From: Spisula solida
Lineage: Eukaryota > Mollusca > Bivalvia > Venerida > Mactridae
Assembly (NCBI GenBank): GCA_947247005.1
Contig: OX365954.1
Coordinates: forward strand, 3,426,001 to 3,490,000
DNA length: 64,000 bases
Direction of reading: 5' to 3'
Shown: piece after piece, positions 25,017-39,800 of the stretch
Layout: each line of letters starts with the position of its first letter
Position numbering within the stretch: position 1 is the first letter of the stretch
Notes under the pieces: model-generated
Databases searched by the model: none
The model's input: only the letters and a program-made list of their open reading frames with translations
What the model was told of the DNA's origin: nothing
Position numbers and translations under genes: made by a program

Positions 25017-25724
25017 TGTTTATAACTTCTTCGCCTAAATTGACGAAATACAGACGAATTCGTGAAACTATCGTCGTGCAGACGATATATGACACTTTGA
25101 TTACTGTTGAAAAGTCTGTTTTCCCTTTATCACTTCAGTAACAATATGAGAGACGTTGTCCAAATATGGATTCGATAAGTATCCGATAAAAATCACCCGG
25201 AAGTTTTCACTTAATTATTGACGAAACAAGTGATCGTGATTTGTGAAGAATAATCACGCGTACCTGACTCTGACTCACGTTCCGGTTTGTTTACTAATAA
25301 GTCGGTCACGCGGAAATTAAATACACCAAAAAAGTAGTGCATTATTTAATGTTCTTTTATATTAAATCGGATGTTAGTAAGTGTGTGAGACGCTTAATAT
25401 ATGCCAAAGTAAATATGTACAAATATATTTATTTAATAAACAGTACTTAAATAGGTATTTTGGTAATTTATAACAAATAAACATAACAACAAAAAGTAGT
25501 TCGCATACTTACCTGGCGGATGGGTACAGCAGCTGTTGCAAAATGAAAGTAAGACTGTGTTGACTAAGTGTGTATGTTTGTTATTGATATTGTAAGCAAG
25601 AAATCGTGTTTTGTAGTTTGAAGACAACTTTTAAAGGTATTTTTGTTTTTATTTGTCTTATATTGCTTCAGATCTGTTGATTTATTAATACACGATTAAT
25701 ATACGGTGCCCAATTAATATACCT

Positions 25725-25844
25725 ACAGTCACGGATATGTATTTCCGTGCTACAGTATTGTATTTTGCTTATGTGCTGTTAAAGCAGCATTACATTATAA
25801 TCAACTGATCAATGTACTGTACCACGGAAATATCCGTGACTGTA
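25725..25844. repeat. 120-bp foldback element
   Basis: Arms acagtcacggatatgtattt and aaatatccgtgactgt, continued by ccgtg and cacgg, are inverted copies around a 70-bp loop. A small MITE-like insert in the divergent intergenic region. Confidence 0.75.
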
Positions 25845-26079
25845 CACATAGCTTAAATACTAACATTTCGTTTTCACAAACATACTTACATACATGTACA
25901 TAGTTCAGATACAATGTACTAATACATTAGGAAGTAAAGAATGACCACAAATTAGAGAGATTGCTGATGATATTCTTTTACAATTTAATTCTTATTATTT
26001 ATATTATATATGATCGTTTAGAATTGTTAAATACGATTTCATATGATGTTATCTTTTTATATGATGTTTTATGTATAAA

Positions 26080-26917
26080 TCAGGCCTGCCATAATAAAAT
26101 CATGCAAAAGCCTGAGATTCTAGCAAACTTTGAATTAAAGCGTGCAATGCTGGCAAATTCAATATTTTGCGCTTAGCGCGCGAACCGCTTAGTTCAAGCC
26201 GCTTAGCGCGCAAACCGCCTAGTTCAAGCCGCTTAGCGCGCAAACCGCCTAATTCAAATCGCTTAGCACGCGAACCGCCTATTATATAGGCCCTCCAAGA
26301 TCAAAAACCACTTCATTTATTTCGATAAAGCCATGCAAGTAGTTGTTCTGTAATATTTAGGTCTTAGAATAAATGCCAAGGGAGAATTAGAGCTCTACAT
26401 TTCTTGGTAGCCTTGTCCAGAGACTCATATAAATCTATAAGTCTCTGCCTTGTCTAAGCAAATTTAAAAAAAAAGATATTTCCTCAATTCTAATAAATTA
26501 ATTAGCAAAAATATTTAACTCATGTTGATCAAATATGGACAAGTATTTCAATAATTTTCGATTATATATACAATTAAGCTTAAAAAGCAAAGTCGTTTTA
26601 TATATTGAAAATGAAAGCGTTCAAGTGAGACAGATCTAGTACATTAAATCTGAATCACATTTTGGGAGCAATGGGAGGTGGTAAATTTTATGACACCCGC
26701 TTCCTGTTAATTGCTTTATCACCAATTACCGACTGTCAATATACACTATGAACCATGTACGCTACGATTTTATGAAAACGGTATACACTGTGGAGAACTA
26801 TGTATGCTTTGATTTTCTCAAGATTGCCGGTAAATTGGACCTCAAAGCCGGTGAGCCTGTAGTCGCATCAGATTGCCGGTAATTACCGGCTCAATGCCTG
26901 AGAAATGGCAGGCCTGA
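26080..26917. mobile_element. 838-bp inverted-repeat element carrying a CpG-rich 30-bp tandem repeat
   Basis: Ends TCAGGCCTGCCAT and ATGGCAGGCCTGA are perfect inverted copies. Internally, 26172-26283 holds nearly four copies of a 30-bp unit (gcttagcgcgcaaaccgcct plus agttcaagcc). Near the right end 'agattgccggtaa' recurs. No transposase frame; target duplication not clear. Confidence 0.75.
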
Positions 26918-27025
26918 TAAATTATTAATAGCTTATTAAAATAGAAAAACTTTCATACCTGAAATCCACAGCTTTAATAATTATTATATCTGTCACTAAG
27001 CATATTTATTATATTTTAGGCAAAT

Positions 27026-27734
27026 ATGAGTTTTGAAGCAATTTTAGTATTGCTAAGTGTTGCCATGGTTACACAGGTGACATGTGACCTTTACCTCCAT
27101 AACCCTAGAGGTTCTAACAACAGATTGAACGAGAAATCAGCAAACAGAGACAATGCAAACAGATTATTTGATTCCCAGGTACAATATATTAATCATTTAC
27201 TTTACTACTAATTTACTTTAAAATTGTTTGTTTCACATGCTCAAAACTTAGGCAGGTATGTAGGAAATGCTTATTTTTTAATTTTTAACATATAGACAGA
27301 GATACTACCTTTTCAAAGTATAATAAATAGTGGTTTGACTTTGAATGATTTTTTTTCAAATGCCATTAAAAGGGAATTTTTAAGATACACTGTACATGTA
27401 GGTCTGGGTTCTGAAAACAATGTTCATGCCTTATGTTTCTTTTTAGTTGCCTTTTGTTCTGTTTATCAGCTTTTTCGTATAAAACCTTTTTCCTGAAGTT
27501 TCCCTCTCTGAATGAATTATTTATGGTAAATGCACCTAGTTATTAATATTTTGCTCCAGGGGGGGAGTGACTTATACACAGAGCTTTAGACAAGACAACG
27601 ATTTGTCCCATGTATGTGTGCCGCTTCCTCTGGGGGCAAGATATTGATTGGTGCATTACTGGTACTGTGTAAAGTTACTTGTGACAAAAAGAACCTTTTG
27701 CTACTAATGAATAGATCTCTATTAAACTATGTGC

Positions 27735-27833
<99 letters not shown>

Positions 27834-30800
27834 TTGTTTCAGAACAACAACAGGGGAGGATACAATGTGGGTGATGCTACTGATGTACCAGCTGAGAAAA
27901 ATGCAGCAAAACAATATAACATGGTAAGTGGCGCCTATTCTCTCAATTCAACATTTTACCAGCGTTTTTTCCAAGTTACAGGATCAGCCTTTGGGGGATG
28001 AATATCAGAAGATTTGGTGACATGGACATTGGAGCACCGATATATTTTGAAGTCTGGAAGACTTCATTTTTGGGGAAAACTGCATTATTATTTTAAATAT
28101 TCTTTCCTGGGGAAGGTGTCTAATGACCCCCACTTTATAAAGAAAAACTTACTTCACTTTCTGTTGACAGTTAGACATATTCATATATTGTCCTTCACTG
28201 CATCCTCTGCAGGACACATTCGAGTTTACCGTAAGTGGTTAGGGAGTTGTTCCTTGGTGGTTTGTTGCTGCGGTTTCTACATAGCTTGGAATTGTCAGTG
28301 CATTGCAGTATTTAATAATTATTTATACCTGATTTATTACTTAATGGATATCATATATATAATTGAAGAATGCAAAATCTTACTATTGTATAAAGTGGTC
28401 GCATCCATTATATAGACCCTACCCTATAAAATATAATCTACCTGCGGCGTAGTCAGGCAGGAATTGATGCTACACACATTAGCCTTGAGATATACCTGTA
28501 GGGGATTAATAAATCTACTAAGCTATATATCCTATTGCAAAGTTAAAGATTTGATTGACACACGGGTCCTTATTTCTGGTATCATGTTGGGGTAGGTTGG
28601 GGAGGGGTTCCCCACCCGTAGAAGATTTTTTCAAGTTTTGAATGAAAATGGTGCAATTTTTTGCAAAGAATCTGACGTTCAGAAATTGGATTTAAAGGAC
28701 TAACACCCTTAGCTTTTGACTTTAATGCCAATTTGGCCATATTTATATGTTTGCTTTTCTAATTAATGGGTTGTTACGCACATGTGTACATGTTTATCGC
28801 TGGTTATACCACTGTCTTCACCACAGATAGCTGTAGTGCCATGATTCCCAGTGGTAACAGGTCAAACCTTTCCATTCAAAGTTGACATCAATGTCAATTT
28901 TCTTCCACATGCGGAGAGACATCAATGTCAATTTTCTTCCACATGTGGAGAAGTTGCCAATTCCTTCTTGACGGGTAAGTTAGTACTTGTTTGGATTCAG
29001 TCCCGGAAAACTGGTTAGGCGAGGAATTGTCCGCCATATATAACTGAATAGTGTTAAACCAGAATGAACATACATCAGTTGTTATCAGTATAGATTGAAA
29101 GAGTAAATGCATTTAAAGCGCTTATGCACGAGATCGAACATAAATCGACTCGAAAATGTATTTGCCATTTTTATTTGTAAACAAAGGCTATAACTAGTGT
29201 TATCTCCGGCCTACTATATGTCTGCTTGTATATTGATCAACAATTATACAGCTCTTCTGTCCTGATACCGGCAGTCCAACATTCAAATTTGAATTTTGAT
29301 CTCTGCTTAATTATAATATATCTACTAATTAGCCATGCAAATTCTATAATATATAGGCCTGTGTTGGTAATATACATTGGTATAATATTATGGCCATTGT
29401 TTTCATGAATGATTAATGTTATTTTTTAATTGATTAGTTGTAAAACAACTATAGTTTAATATGATGCATCCATATAATTTTGACAAAGGCACAGGGCGTA
29501 TAATGGGTTACTCATAAAAATTATGGGAAAACTATTTTGTGTGTTTGTTTTTTATATTGTTTTAATTAATAGTTACCCTAAACATTCATTTTTTTAACAA
29601 TCTTTCATTCATCACTTGGGGGTTATTTGAGTGGGTGCTCCATTTCACTGCACTAATGCACCTATCAATGTTTCCCCAGGAGGGGGGCAGCGGGCTGACC
29701 CAGGGGAATTTGACATTTTTACTTTTTCAAAGTCTAAATTCCCACCCTAGAGCAAGGGCAATTTGTCAAAATCCCCTCACTGAGAGGCTTTGCATACCCC
29801 GGGATCAAAATTTCGGCCAAAGTCAAAATTTCCCGGGACTCAGCACCATTCTGTCTGTCAAATTCCCACCTATCGGGAACAGCCTTCTGTCAAAAGTCCC
29901 GTGTATGCCCGCCGCTCCCCCCTGGGGGAAAACATTGATAGGTGCATAACTGGTTAAGATATACAAGTTGAAGGCATAATGTGAAAACACTTGAAATCTT
30001 GGTTACATAGTGTAGGTTTATTACTAGTGTTGTATTTACTGTGTTGTAATAAAAACATACAGTAAAACCTCGGTAATGCGAGCAGCGATTATTCGAGCAA
30101 CCGGCCTAATTCGAGCAAATTTCAAAGTCCCGACGAATTAGCTCTATATTATACATTAATTTATCCCTCTAACTCGAGTAAAGTTATTACGAGCATCCGG
30201 TCTACTTCGAGCGCAGGTGTCGGTCCAATCAATAATTGTCAACGATAATTAATTACCTTATCTCGAGGCAATCATCCGAGCGAAATTTCACACCTCCGAA
30301 AAATGTCATACTAAATTTTGTTACGGTCCGTATTTTTCACACATTGTGATAATCACGTTTTATGACAATAGCGTAATCTCTAACACTTAAATTGATTTCC
30401 GTATTTTCGATTTGTTACATTAAACACGAAGTAGAAGATATTTTATTAATGAGCGTGATTTAAACAACACTTACGTTTCAGAACAAGTTCAATAGGCAAC
30501 AATTGGGAACTGTTAACACTTATGAGAACTAGAATTATTAAATGCAACATCGTTGCTTCAAACGTACTGACTCGCACAGACTTTTAATTTTCGTTAGATA
30601 AAACGACGTACATTTAGAATCTTAAATATTTAGGCGCTGTTCGTTATAAAACTGCAAGTAAAAATCATTTCAAAAACTTTTCATATCCTGTATTTCATGA
30701 AAAACTGCGAATGTTAGCTTACGTACGGTACAATTTCGCGTGTCTGATACTGAATAAGTGAAGTAAATCAAGTCCGGGATTAAATCCAATTCTTATCAAA

Positions 30801-33800
30801 CAACACTGAAGAATAAAAAATTTGTTGACTTTGAAAAGTAGAAAATTAAATATCAATTAAATCTACACTATGCGCAGATTGGCCGATTCATACCGCGGTA
30901 TGGAACTCTGAAGTAACACTGATGTCTCCAAATTGTTGCGCGCGTTTCAATTGGAAACCACAGGGATATAACTCATTCAGCTAAACATCATGTCCTAAAT
31001 AAATTATCATAGACAATATAGTGCATGTTTTTTACTCAACGAGCCGTATCCCTGTGCTGGAAACTGGATCGACTTTACATTTTACGGTTTTATTTTATCA
31101 CGAGCGATTTTTGTGCGAGGGTGTTTGTTCAAACATGTAGGATCTATCGTACACTTTGGGTAATGTTATCTTTTTGCCAATGCAAACTTTTATTACAACC
31201 GTTAAATGCAGTTTGATATTTAATGTAAAAGGATTCATTACGACTTTCATATGCAATTTGTTGAATTCGGCAAATGTCCACGAGATTCAAATTGCATATA
31301 GACTTGATAAACAATGACAATATTTATAGTTACAACCAAATACATGTATCATACGTGTTTTCATTATAAACACAGTTACACTTAGTCATAACTACAATTC
31401 ATCATAGCCTTCGGATATTTCGAGCACCTGGCTTAACTCGAGCATTTGGCTTGTCCTGATGGGTCCTCGAGAGAACGAGGTTTTACTGTATTTCAATCCT
31501 ACATTTTGTTCAATAAAAAGATCATGTACAGTAAGCAAGTAGATGTAAAAAATGTGAACAATGATGAAGACTGTATAACTTATGAGCAAGTCAAGAGCAT
31601 GTTACAAAGATTTAAAGTGATAGCATAGATACGGTATGTGCTATTTTTGTATCCTACAAAACAAAAATTTGACATATATAATACGCATAAAATGATATTC
31701 TCCCGTGCGAAAAGATTTTTATTGCCTGAAAATTGGTTTATTTGAGAAAATTGTTACGTATATAATATAAGTCAGTCAGATGTCGTCATTGTAAAATACC
31801 CTCTTTACCCGGTAGTCACGGAAAGACTCAAATAGATCAATGGGTCAAGTTTAAAACCACCTATATCAGATTTAATGAATAGTCAGGTTTGATACTTGGG
31901 TTCACAGGTTATGTTCTTTCATGACAAGTGAAACTATCAATTACTCTCCACATACAGAAAACTTGATGATGTTAGTTGCTTGTGGAAGAAAAAGTTAGTA
32001 CTTTTAGATAAACTGGTCCGATCATGCAACTGAATCACTGACAGAATGCTGTGCAACCCAGCAATCCAGGTTCGATTCCTGGTCAAGGAAGGTCATATTT
32101 TTCCTTGAAAATATGTCAGCCATTTGGATTTACCTTCTCATGTGTAGAAGTTGCCTGTTCCCTGTGGAACTGTAAGTTATAAAGTGCTGGTTAGAATAGG
32201 GACCAGGAAAACTGGTTAGGTGAATCAGTTGCTATATATAACTGAACTATTGAGTTGAGAAATCATGTTAAACCCAACAATTACAGACAGGATGCTGTTT
32301 AGTGTTTATATTGCTTGAACTAATTTTAATAAACATGATAAAAACACTAAAACAGTCACTATTCAAATTATGGTGTTAAAACATTTTCAACTTATTTAAT
32401 GTTTTAACAATATTATAGTTTCTATGACATGATTTTCTATGACATGAACTGAACTTCTATGAACCTAGCTGTTAAATAAACTATTTCATATCTGATGTGA
32501 ATTAAATGTGTTTTGACATTTCTGTATATACAACAATATCTGTATATAATGGAGGACCTTATCCATCTTCATAATTAAACACACGTTTTTGTTCTTATAA
32601 AATGCAATTTTGTAGGCTGTGCGTAGTGTACGTGGTAAATATATCTAGCTATAAATGTCAGACTCATCCCAAATGAGCTGATGTTGCATGGCTACAGTTT
32701 TGTTACACATTAAAATGTTATTTGTCGCAATTATTCAGAGCAGGTGTTTTTCGACCACAATGCATTGTTATTTAAGATGGTGTGGTATTACTTAGATTTT
32801 TTATAATGTCAAGTAAAACAGTGGTCCATGTATATTTGTGTGACATCAACAATCTTTAAACTTGAGAACTAATTACGAAATCTAGATATAATGTGTATAT
32901 TTGCAAAACTTCAAACACAATCATCTTATTTGAGAATGTAAATCTAGATAACAATTACATATCCATTAAGCGGCAAAACCTATTGAGTTAAGGGACACAC
33001 CTCTCTCCTTATGGGCTGAAAATCTAGTTTCATTAAAGTTTGTTTGTTACTGATACCCCTTTCAGTCCTTCCATCATTATTCGATTTCCCCTCATTTTTT
33101 AGCTCATCTGATTTTTGAAAAAAAGATGAGTTATTGTCATCACTTGATCGGCGTCGGCGTCAGCGTTGCATGGTTAAGTTTTGTGTTTAGGTAAACTTTT
33201 TTCACAAACTATCAAAGCTATTGCTTTGAAACTTGCAACACTTGTTCACCATCAATACCTGAGCCTGTAAAGCAAGACCCATAACTCTGATCTTCATTTT
33301 GTAAGAATTATTGCCCCTTTTTGGACTTAGAAAATAAAATGCCTTGGTTAAGTTTTGCGTTTAGGTCCACTTTTCTTCTAAACTATCAGAGATATTGCTT
33401 TGAAACTTTCAACACTTGTTAACCATCAATACCTGATCATGTCAAGCAAGATTCATAACTCTGATCTGCATTTTGCATGAGTTATTGCCCCTTATTGGAC
33501 TCAGAAAATTCCTTGGTTAAGTTTTGTGTTTAGGTCCACTTTTCTCATACACTATGTGGGATATTGCTTTGAAACTTTCAACACTTGTTCACCATCAATA
33601 CCTGACCATGTCAAGCAAGATTCATAACTCTGATCTTCATTTTGCATGAGTTATTGCCCCTTATTGGACTTAGAAAATTCTTTGGTTAAGTTTTTTGTTT
33701 AGGTCCTCTTTTCTCATACACTATTTGGGCTATTGCTTTGAAACTTTTTCAACACTTGTTTACCATCAATACCTGACCATGTCAAGCAAGACTCATTACT

Positions 33801-36800
33801 CTGATTTTCATTTTGCATGAGTTATTGCCCCTTATTGGACTTAGAAAATTCCTTGGTTAAGTTTTTTGTTTAGGTCCTCTTTTCTCATACACTATTTGGG
33901 CTATTGCTTTGAAACTTTCAACACCTGTTCACCATTAACACCTGACCATGTTAAGTCAGAACCATAACTCTGATCTTTATTTTGCAAGAGTTATTGCCCC
34001 TTTTTCTACTTAGTAAATTCCTTGGTTAAGTTTTGTGTTTGGGTCCTCTTTTCTCCTAAACTATCTGAGTTATTGCTTTGAAACTTTCAACACTTATTCA
34101 CCATCAATACCTGACCATGTCGAGCATGACCCATATAACTCTGATCAGCATTTTGCAAGTTAATGCCCCTTTTTTTCACCATCAATTCCTCACTTTTTTA
34201 GGCAAGACTCATAACACTGCCCTACTTTATGCAAGGGAAATGGGCCTTTTTTACAGTGACAATGATCAAATGAGCGTCTGCACCCGCAAGGGGGTGCTCT
34301 TGTTCAGTCTTGTATTGACATTTTGATGTGAAATTTGGAATGTTATGGTTCATCATGAGAATATGCAGCTGGTCAAATTCGAATATGGTTCTGGTCAAAT
34401 AGTATTTGACTGAGTTACGCCCCTTGGACATGGAAAATTTCTAAGAACTTGTGGTTTCTGCTCATTTATCTCAGTCATTTATTGATATTAAATTTGGAAT
34501 ATTGTTACATTTTGAGAATATGCATGTTTGGCAGAGTTATGTCCCTTGGACAAGGAAAATTTGCAACCTGACGCAGTATTCAAACCTGGAGTGCTCCTGA
34601 TCGAGTCATGCCTATCCTCATGCGGAAGATAAGCAGCTTGTTAATTGTGTTAGAATTGGTTATAGAGAATGACTATGCTAATCGATATGCTGATAATAAT
34701 GTTTGCGTTAAATTCTGTTTATTTTTGTACAGTTATGTTTAAGCACTTTCTGCACCAAAGCGGTCACTGATTTCAGACCATAACAAAGATATATACATTG
34801 TTGGTAAAAAAGTGGCCTTATATTGTAGTCGAATCAGTTAAGTGAACTATATGTGAAGTTCAAATTATTTCAAGATGATGTATAAACACGTAGGATAGTG
34901 TAGGACCATTATACTGAAGATAATATTTATCTCAAGTGTACTTATTGCTCACTCTTCATGAAGGAAACAACATCTTGATATCAGTGTGACTATCAGTCAG
35001 CAACAATGTGTCAGTATATATATAATAATGGTGATATTGATGACCAATTAATGATCATACTTAGTAGGTCAGCTGCACTTTACTTATCCTATCGATGACT
35101 ATAGTAGCTAGGTCAGCATCTAGCTTATGAACTTTAATGATCTACCAATTAATTTATACAACAGTGTGATTTAACTATTTATGGTGTATTTATCTTAATT
35201 ATTATCTCACTTTGAATCTATAGCTATCAGTCTTAAACATGTATGGTATTTAGGGTAACATGACTGTATAATATACTTAGACATTTTGAAAGATTTGGGT
35301 AGGTTGGACATTGTTATGTTATTTAGTTCAGCAGACCTGGTGAAACAACACTGTTCAGCATGTTCTAACAATATTGACATACATTACATTTTAATTCTTT
35401 AAGATCACATTGTTTGGTTCACTTGAGCGCAAGGTGCTCTACTGATGTACGTTGTTGTGATCAACCAATATCCTGAAGTTGTTTTACCAACATCTATGCT
35501 TGACAGAATTTGAAGATTGAAATAAATTATCAGGCCCTCTTCTAGCTTTTTTATAGCAACCTTAATGCATCATTTTGATTATGTTACAAACTCATTTATA
35601 AACCTTGAAGAAGTAGATATTCCCCACTATTTATTATGTTAATCAAGTAATGTCCTTTCAAGTGAAATAAATCGTAAATTTAGTACTGCAATACCATATA
35701 TGGATATATCTAAACTCCAAATCTTACCACATTTGATTTACTAGTATCTACGTCATATCAATAGATACATGTATATTATGGCTCTCAGTCTACTTTTATT
35801 TACATGTTGTGTTGTAATGTATCTTACATGGTTACAAACTTACAACACTTTGTGGTAAACTATATGAGATCTTAATCGTTCGGGTTTTTAAAACTTTTTT
35901 TTACGAGAGTGATCAGAGATTGAATGACTAGGCGTTATTATAGTTAATGGAAGCTAGATTACATGTTCTAGCATATCAGATAAACACAGGTAGTCATTGT
36001 CTGTCATTGTGTTATGCTGAAACATACTGTAAATCACTCAATTCATGTAACTTTATTTTGCGATTTTTCTGAACATTACAAGATTTTTATGTTCACGAGA
36101 ATTTAGAATTCCAATCATTGATAATGTCCAATTCCCATCTTTGTATTGCGAAATTTTCGCAGGACTAATGATTTTGCAAGTAAACATCCTCGTGAATATA
36201 AGCGAAAATAAAACTTTCACGAAAAAGGGATTTACACTATACATTTTATATCATGATAGATGATGAATATTGTATGTTTGTGTGTGCTTCATCTGTCGTA
36301 CCAATCAATCATGTACCGATAGCTGCCTGTAATGTGTAACACTGTATTATCTGTAGGTTTAAATAATAAGAATATCGGTCAGCCTGATAGTTGCCTCGGT
36401 TTGTGGTTTGTATTATAATTGTTGTCAGACAATGATGTATAAACTTGTCACATTTAACACCTCAAATCATGCTGATTAAATATGTTTATAATGGACTTGT
36501 TCAGGCTATGTCCAATTTTAACCATTTGCATTATATTAATAAGTGAAATTCAAAAGCAGTATAAAACATCTTGTATCATAAATGTAAATTTTTCACACAT
36601 GGTAGGGGGTCCAATTTAGCCACTATTTTTCTGGGGATGAGGTCTGTCCAGCTTATTTTCTTATAGGGGACAATGGGGTCTTGACCCCCAGCCCCCCCAT
36701 CTGGATCCGTGCATATTATAAGTCTGAATATAGAGGGTCAGTTTGATATATATATTTTAATGCTGTTCCCTTTTTATAGAGCATATAGCTAAAACTGGGC

Positions 36801-39800
36801 TCATCTTCAAATATACATATTTTTCAAAAACAAATTATTGCGAAAACTGGATACAAAGTATTTAAAACGTTGATGTATTTTGTAAACTCTCCTGGTTATT
36901 TTGTAAACTCTCCTGGTTTTGGACATTTCCAAAATCACTAAATTGTCAAAATAATCTAGCCGAGCAACTGCCATGAAATTTGTGATAAAACTATAATAGT
37001 TACTCTACTGGTTGCATGTACGAAAACAGTATGTTGTTCAACTATTTTTTTCATATAACTTAAAAATAAAAAATCACATATTTTAAAATTACATTTAAAA
37101 ATACATATAACATGCAATTATTCTCAAACAAACGTTATTGTGTTATTCCGTATACGATGCACAACGCGAGAAAAGGGCCCTTAAGCGACGTTACGTCATT
37201 TTGTTTAGAATGTACAGTACCGGTATTTGAATAAACTTGTTAAATATGTTTCTGCAAATATTTTAACTTTTTTACTTAAATCAGCATGTTTTTTTATTTT
37301 AAGATGAAAAAATATTGTCAAACTGTTCGTTAAATCGATATTTTTGCAAATAATCATTCCGCTGAGACCATATGGAATTTGTTTCATAATAAGAAAATGA
37401 CGTATAGCTATTTGAATAATTTATGCATGACGTATCCATCAAATGTCCCGACTGCATAGCTATTTTTAGAACTTATATTGAAGGTTCTGTAAGAAGCTAT
37501 TTTTAGAATATACACCATTGACTAAGCGAAGTAGTTCCGAAGTATTTACATGTAATATAAAGTTATAAACGTATTGCACCAGCAACCAACTAGAAGACAC
37601 TGAAATATAGGGCCTATATACATAAACACCGTGTTAATTTTGACTAACGTAAATAATACAATGTAGACGTAATTGTTTTAACTAAATAACAGTCCAGAAA
37701 ATTACTACTTCCAGAACAGGGTGATGTGATCAATTTGCTATTATGAATGAAAAGCTATTACCCTCATATCGTCTGCAATGCCTGTTATCGGTTATGTAAT
37801 CTTATAGCGTAGTACTGACCAGATGTATACTAGCGTCTCGGTATCGGAATCCAGCTGCGCTCGGTCAGTGTTTACTGTAAGCGTACTGTTGAGTCTGATA
37901 AATAGGCGCTTATAATTTTTACTGCCGATTTTGATATTCGCATAAAAGATATGTTTGCCAAATAAAATAAACCCTTTTTGCAATTGTTTATATATACAAC
38001 ATGCCTATAAAGTCACATAAGCCTATTTTGATGTTTGACAAGATCGGCAGTAAGAAAACGAACATAAAACGTGTAAAGTAGGTTTGAGCTTTAATAACAG
38101 CAACCAGAAAGCCTCCCACCAGCACTCTCAGTGCTTTGATTTAACATGTTTGCAGGTAAGTTACCTTGAACGCAGGGCTGCACATACATTATACATATTA
38201 TAGTATCTTTCCAATTCATACCCAAAAAATAAAACCAGTGTTGTATAAAGCTTGTATAAAGAGTTGGTTAATAAGTGTCTCAAACAACAACCTTTATCAC
38301 ATCCTTCCAGGTGTGTGTCTGTACTTATATATATGGTAACTTCCAGTACAAATTGTCACCAAGATTTTCATTGATATACATATTTTGTCTATTTCAGCAT
38401 TATTTCCAAAGTGGACCATATGTGAACGCAGACAGCCTAGAGGGTGGTAGTCAGCTGGTTATTGAATGGACCAATCAACATGGCTGTGGTGGGAATGAAG
38501 ATACTGACCCACAGAAACAGAACTGTAACATGGTGTTACAATATATGTGTGAGGATGCTGTGGAGAATATACCAGGTATGTCGGTACTTGTAATACTTGT
38601 TTGTTCAGGTTTAACTTGATTTCTCGACAATATTACAGATACACTTAGCTAGTTTTTCTGAGCTCTATCCTAACCAGTACTAACTTTAAATACCCTTCCA
38701 GAAGGAACCAGTAACTTCTCCATGCATCCTTCTCCTGTCATACAGTATACAGAAAGTCAACGTTAGATATAGACATATAGTGTTAGTCCATTGTATAACT
38801 ATGCTAAATTTAAGTTTGAAAGAATCAGGACGGGCCCGTTTTTAAAAATATTGAGGATTTGAAAATATTTGAGGAGCTATGTGAATACGAGCCCATGATA
38901 ATAATATCTGTGATGTATAGTTTTTTAAACGTAATGTAAAATCACATATTTTTGTGTGTATTAAATTTCGTGGATTTAGATAAAAAATACATTTTACATT
39001 ATATGTTTGACAATTTCATTAAAATCAGACCCATATTACGCTTCACTACTCTACGCTGATATAGCATAAATCTAACAGCGTAAAGAAATGGAGCAAATGT
39101 TAGGGTCTGATTTTAATGAGATTGTATGTTTGATTACAGTACTGAAGCAACAGATAAGGGATGGTACCAGTACAGATCAAATGGAATATACAGCTCCTCC
39201 CAAAATGGATGAAAGTAAGGGAGAAGTGAATACGAGACGTAACGGAAATCTCGACACATCACGGGGACTGCAGGAATCATGGATGTCATATGATGCATGT
39301 TATATGCGAGAAAGAAATGGAGGTAATTGAGCAGATTTTTATGTCAAATTTTACAGCAATCCAGTAGGGATATGTCCTACAATATGAATGATTTGTCAGG
39401 TAAATCAAATTTGAAGATAAATTTCAAGGAGAGAATTGGTTGAATTGATGATACATGATATGAATAGGGAGAAAATGGTGTAACTCAATGAGGAATGACA
39501 TGTAAAGGGAGATACATTGATGATAAATTACATACAAAAGGGAGAGAATTGGGTAATTTGATGATAAATTACATACAAAAGGGAGAGAATTAGGTAATTT
39601 GATGATAAATTACATACAAAAGGGAGAGAATTGGGTACTTTGATGATAAATTACATACAAAAGGGAGAGAATTGGGTACATTGATGATAAATTACATTAA
39701 AGGGAGATAAATTGCACTTAAAGGGGAAGAATTTGGTACATTGATGATAAATTACATATAAAGGGAGGTAAATGGGAAACTTGGTGATAAATTACATATG

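Larger units (their letters stand above)
25017..27019. promoter_or_regulatory. divergent intergenic region between DD3-3-like genes A and B
   Basis: Two kilobases separate the start codons, so any bidirectional promoter must lie here. About half is transposon-derived: a foldback at 25725-25844 and a TIR element at 26080-26917 whose right end lies only about 100 bp before the gene B coding exon. An acceptor-like 'atattttag' at 27011-27019 before the gene B start codon suggests an upstream untranslated exon, so the gene B transcription start is unknown. I could not identify a reliable TATA box or initiator. Confidence 0.45.
27924..38397 (+). other. 10.5-kb intron 2 of DD3-3-like gene B
   Basis: The longest intron in the window, between exons 27843-27923 and 38398-38575. 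No extra exon fits the phase-0 junction (M78 to H79). Contents recognised are a SINE fragment (28890-29060), a MITE (29657-29946), a pogo-like element (30060-31488), a SINE (32010-32285), a ~170-bp tandem repeat (33100-34330) and a possible MITE (36025-36242, ends tactgtaaatc and gatttacactata). About 34400-36000 and 36250-38390 show no feature I can name. Confidence 0.7.

Noticed and set aside
27614..28001. Open frames rich in IYIYIY
   Set aside because: Translation of the (TA)45 tract; only 27843-27923 within them is a real exon, in one frame.
28014..28415. 133-codon open frame in gene B intron 2
   Set aside because: No recognised motif, no flanking splice logic, composition like the surrounding intron.
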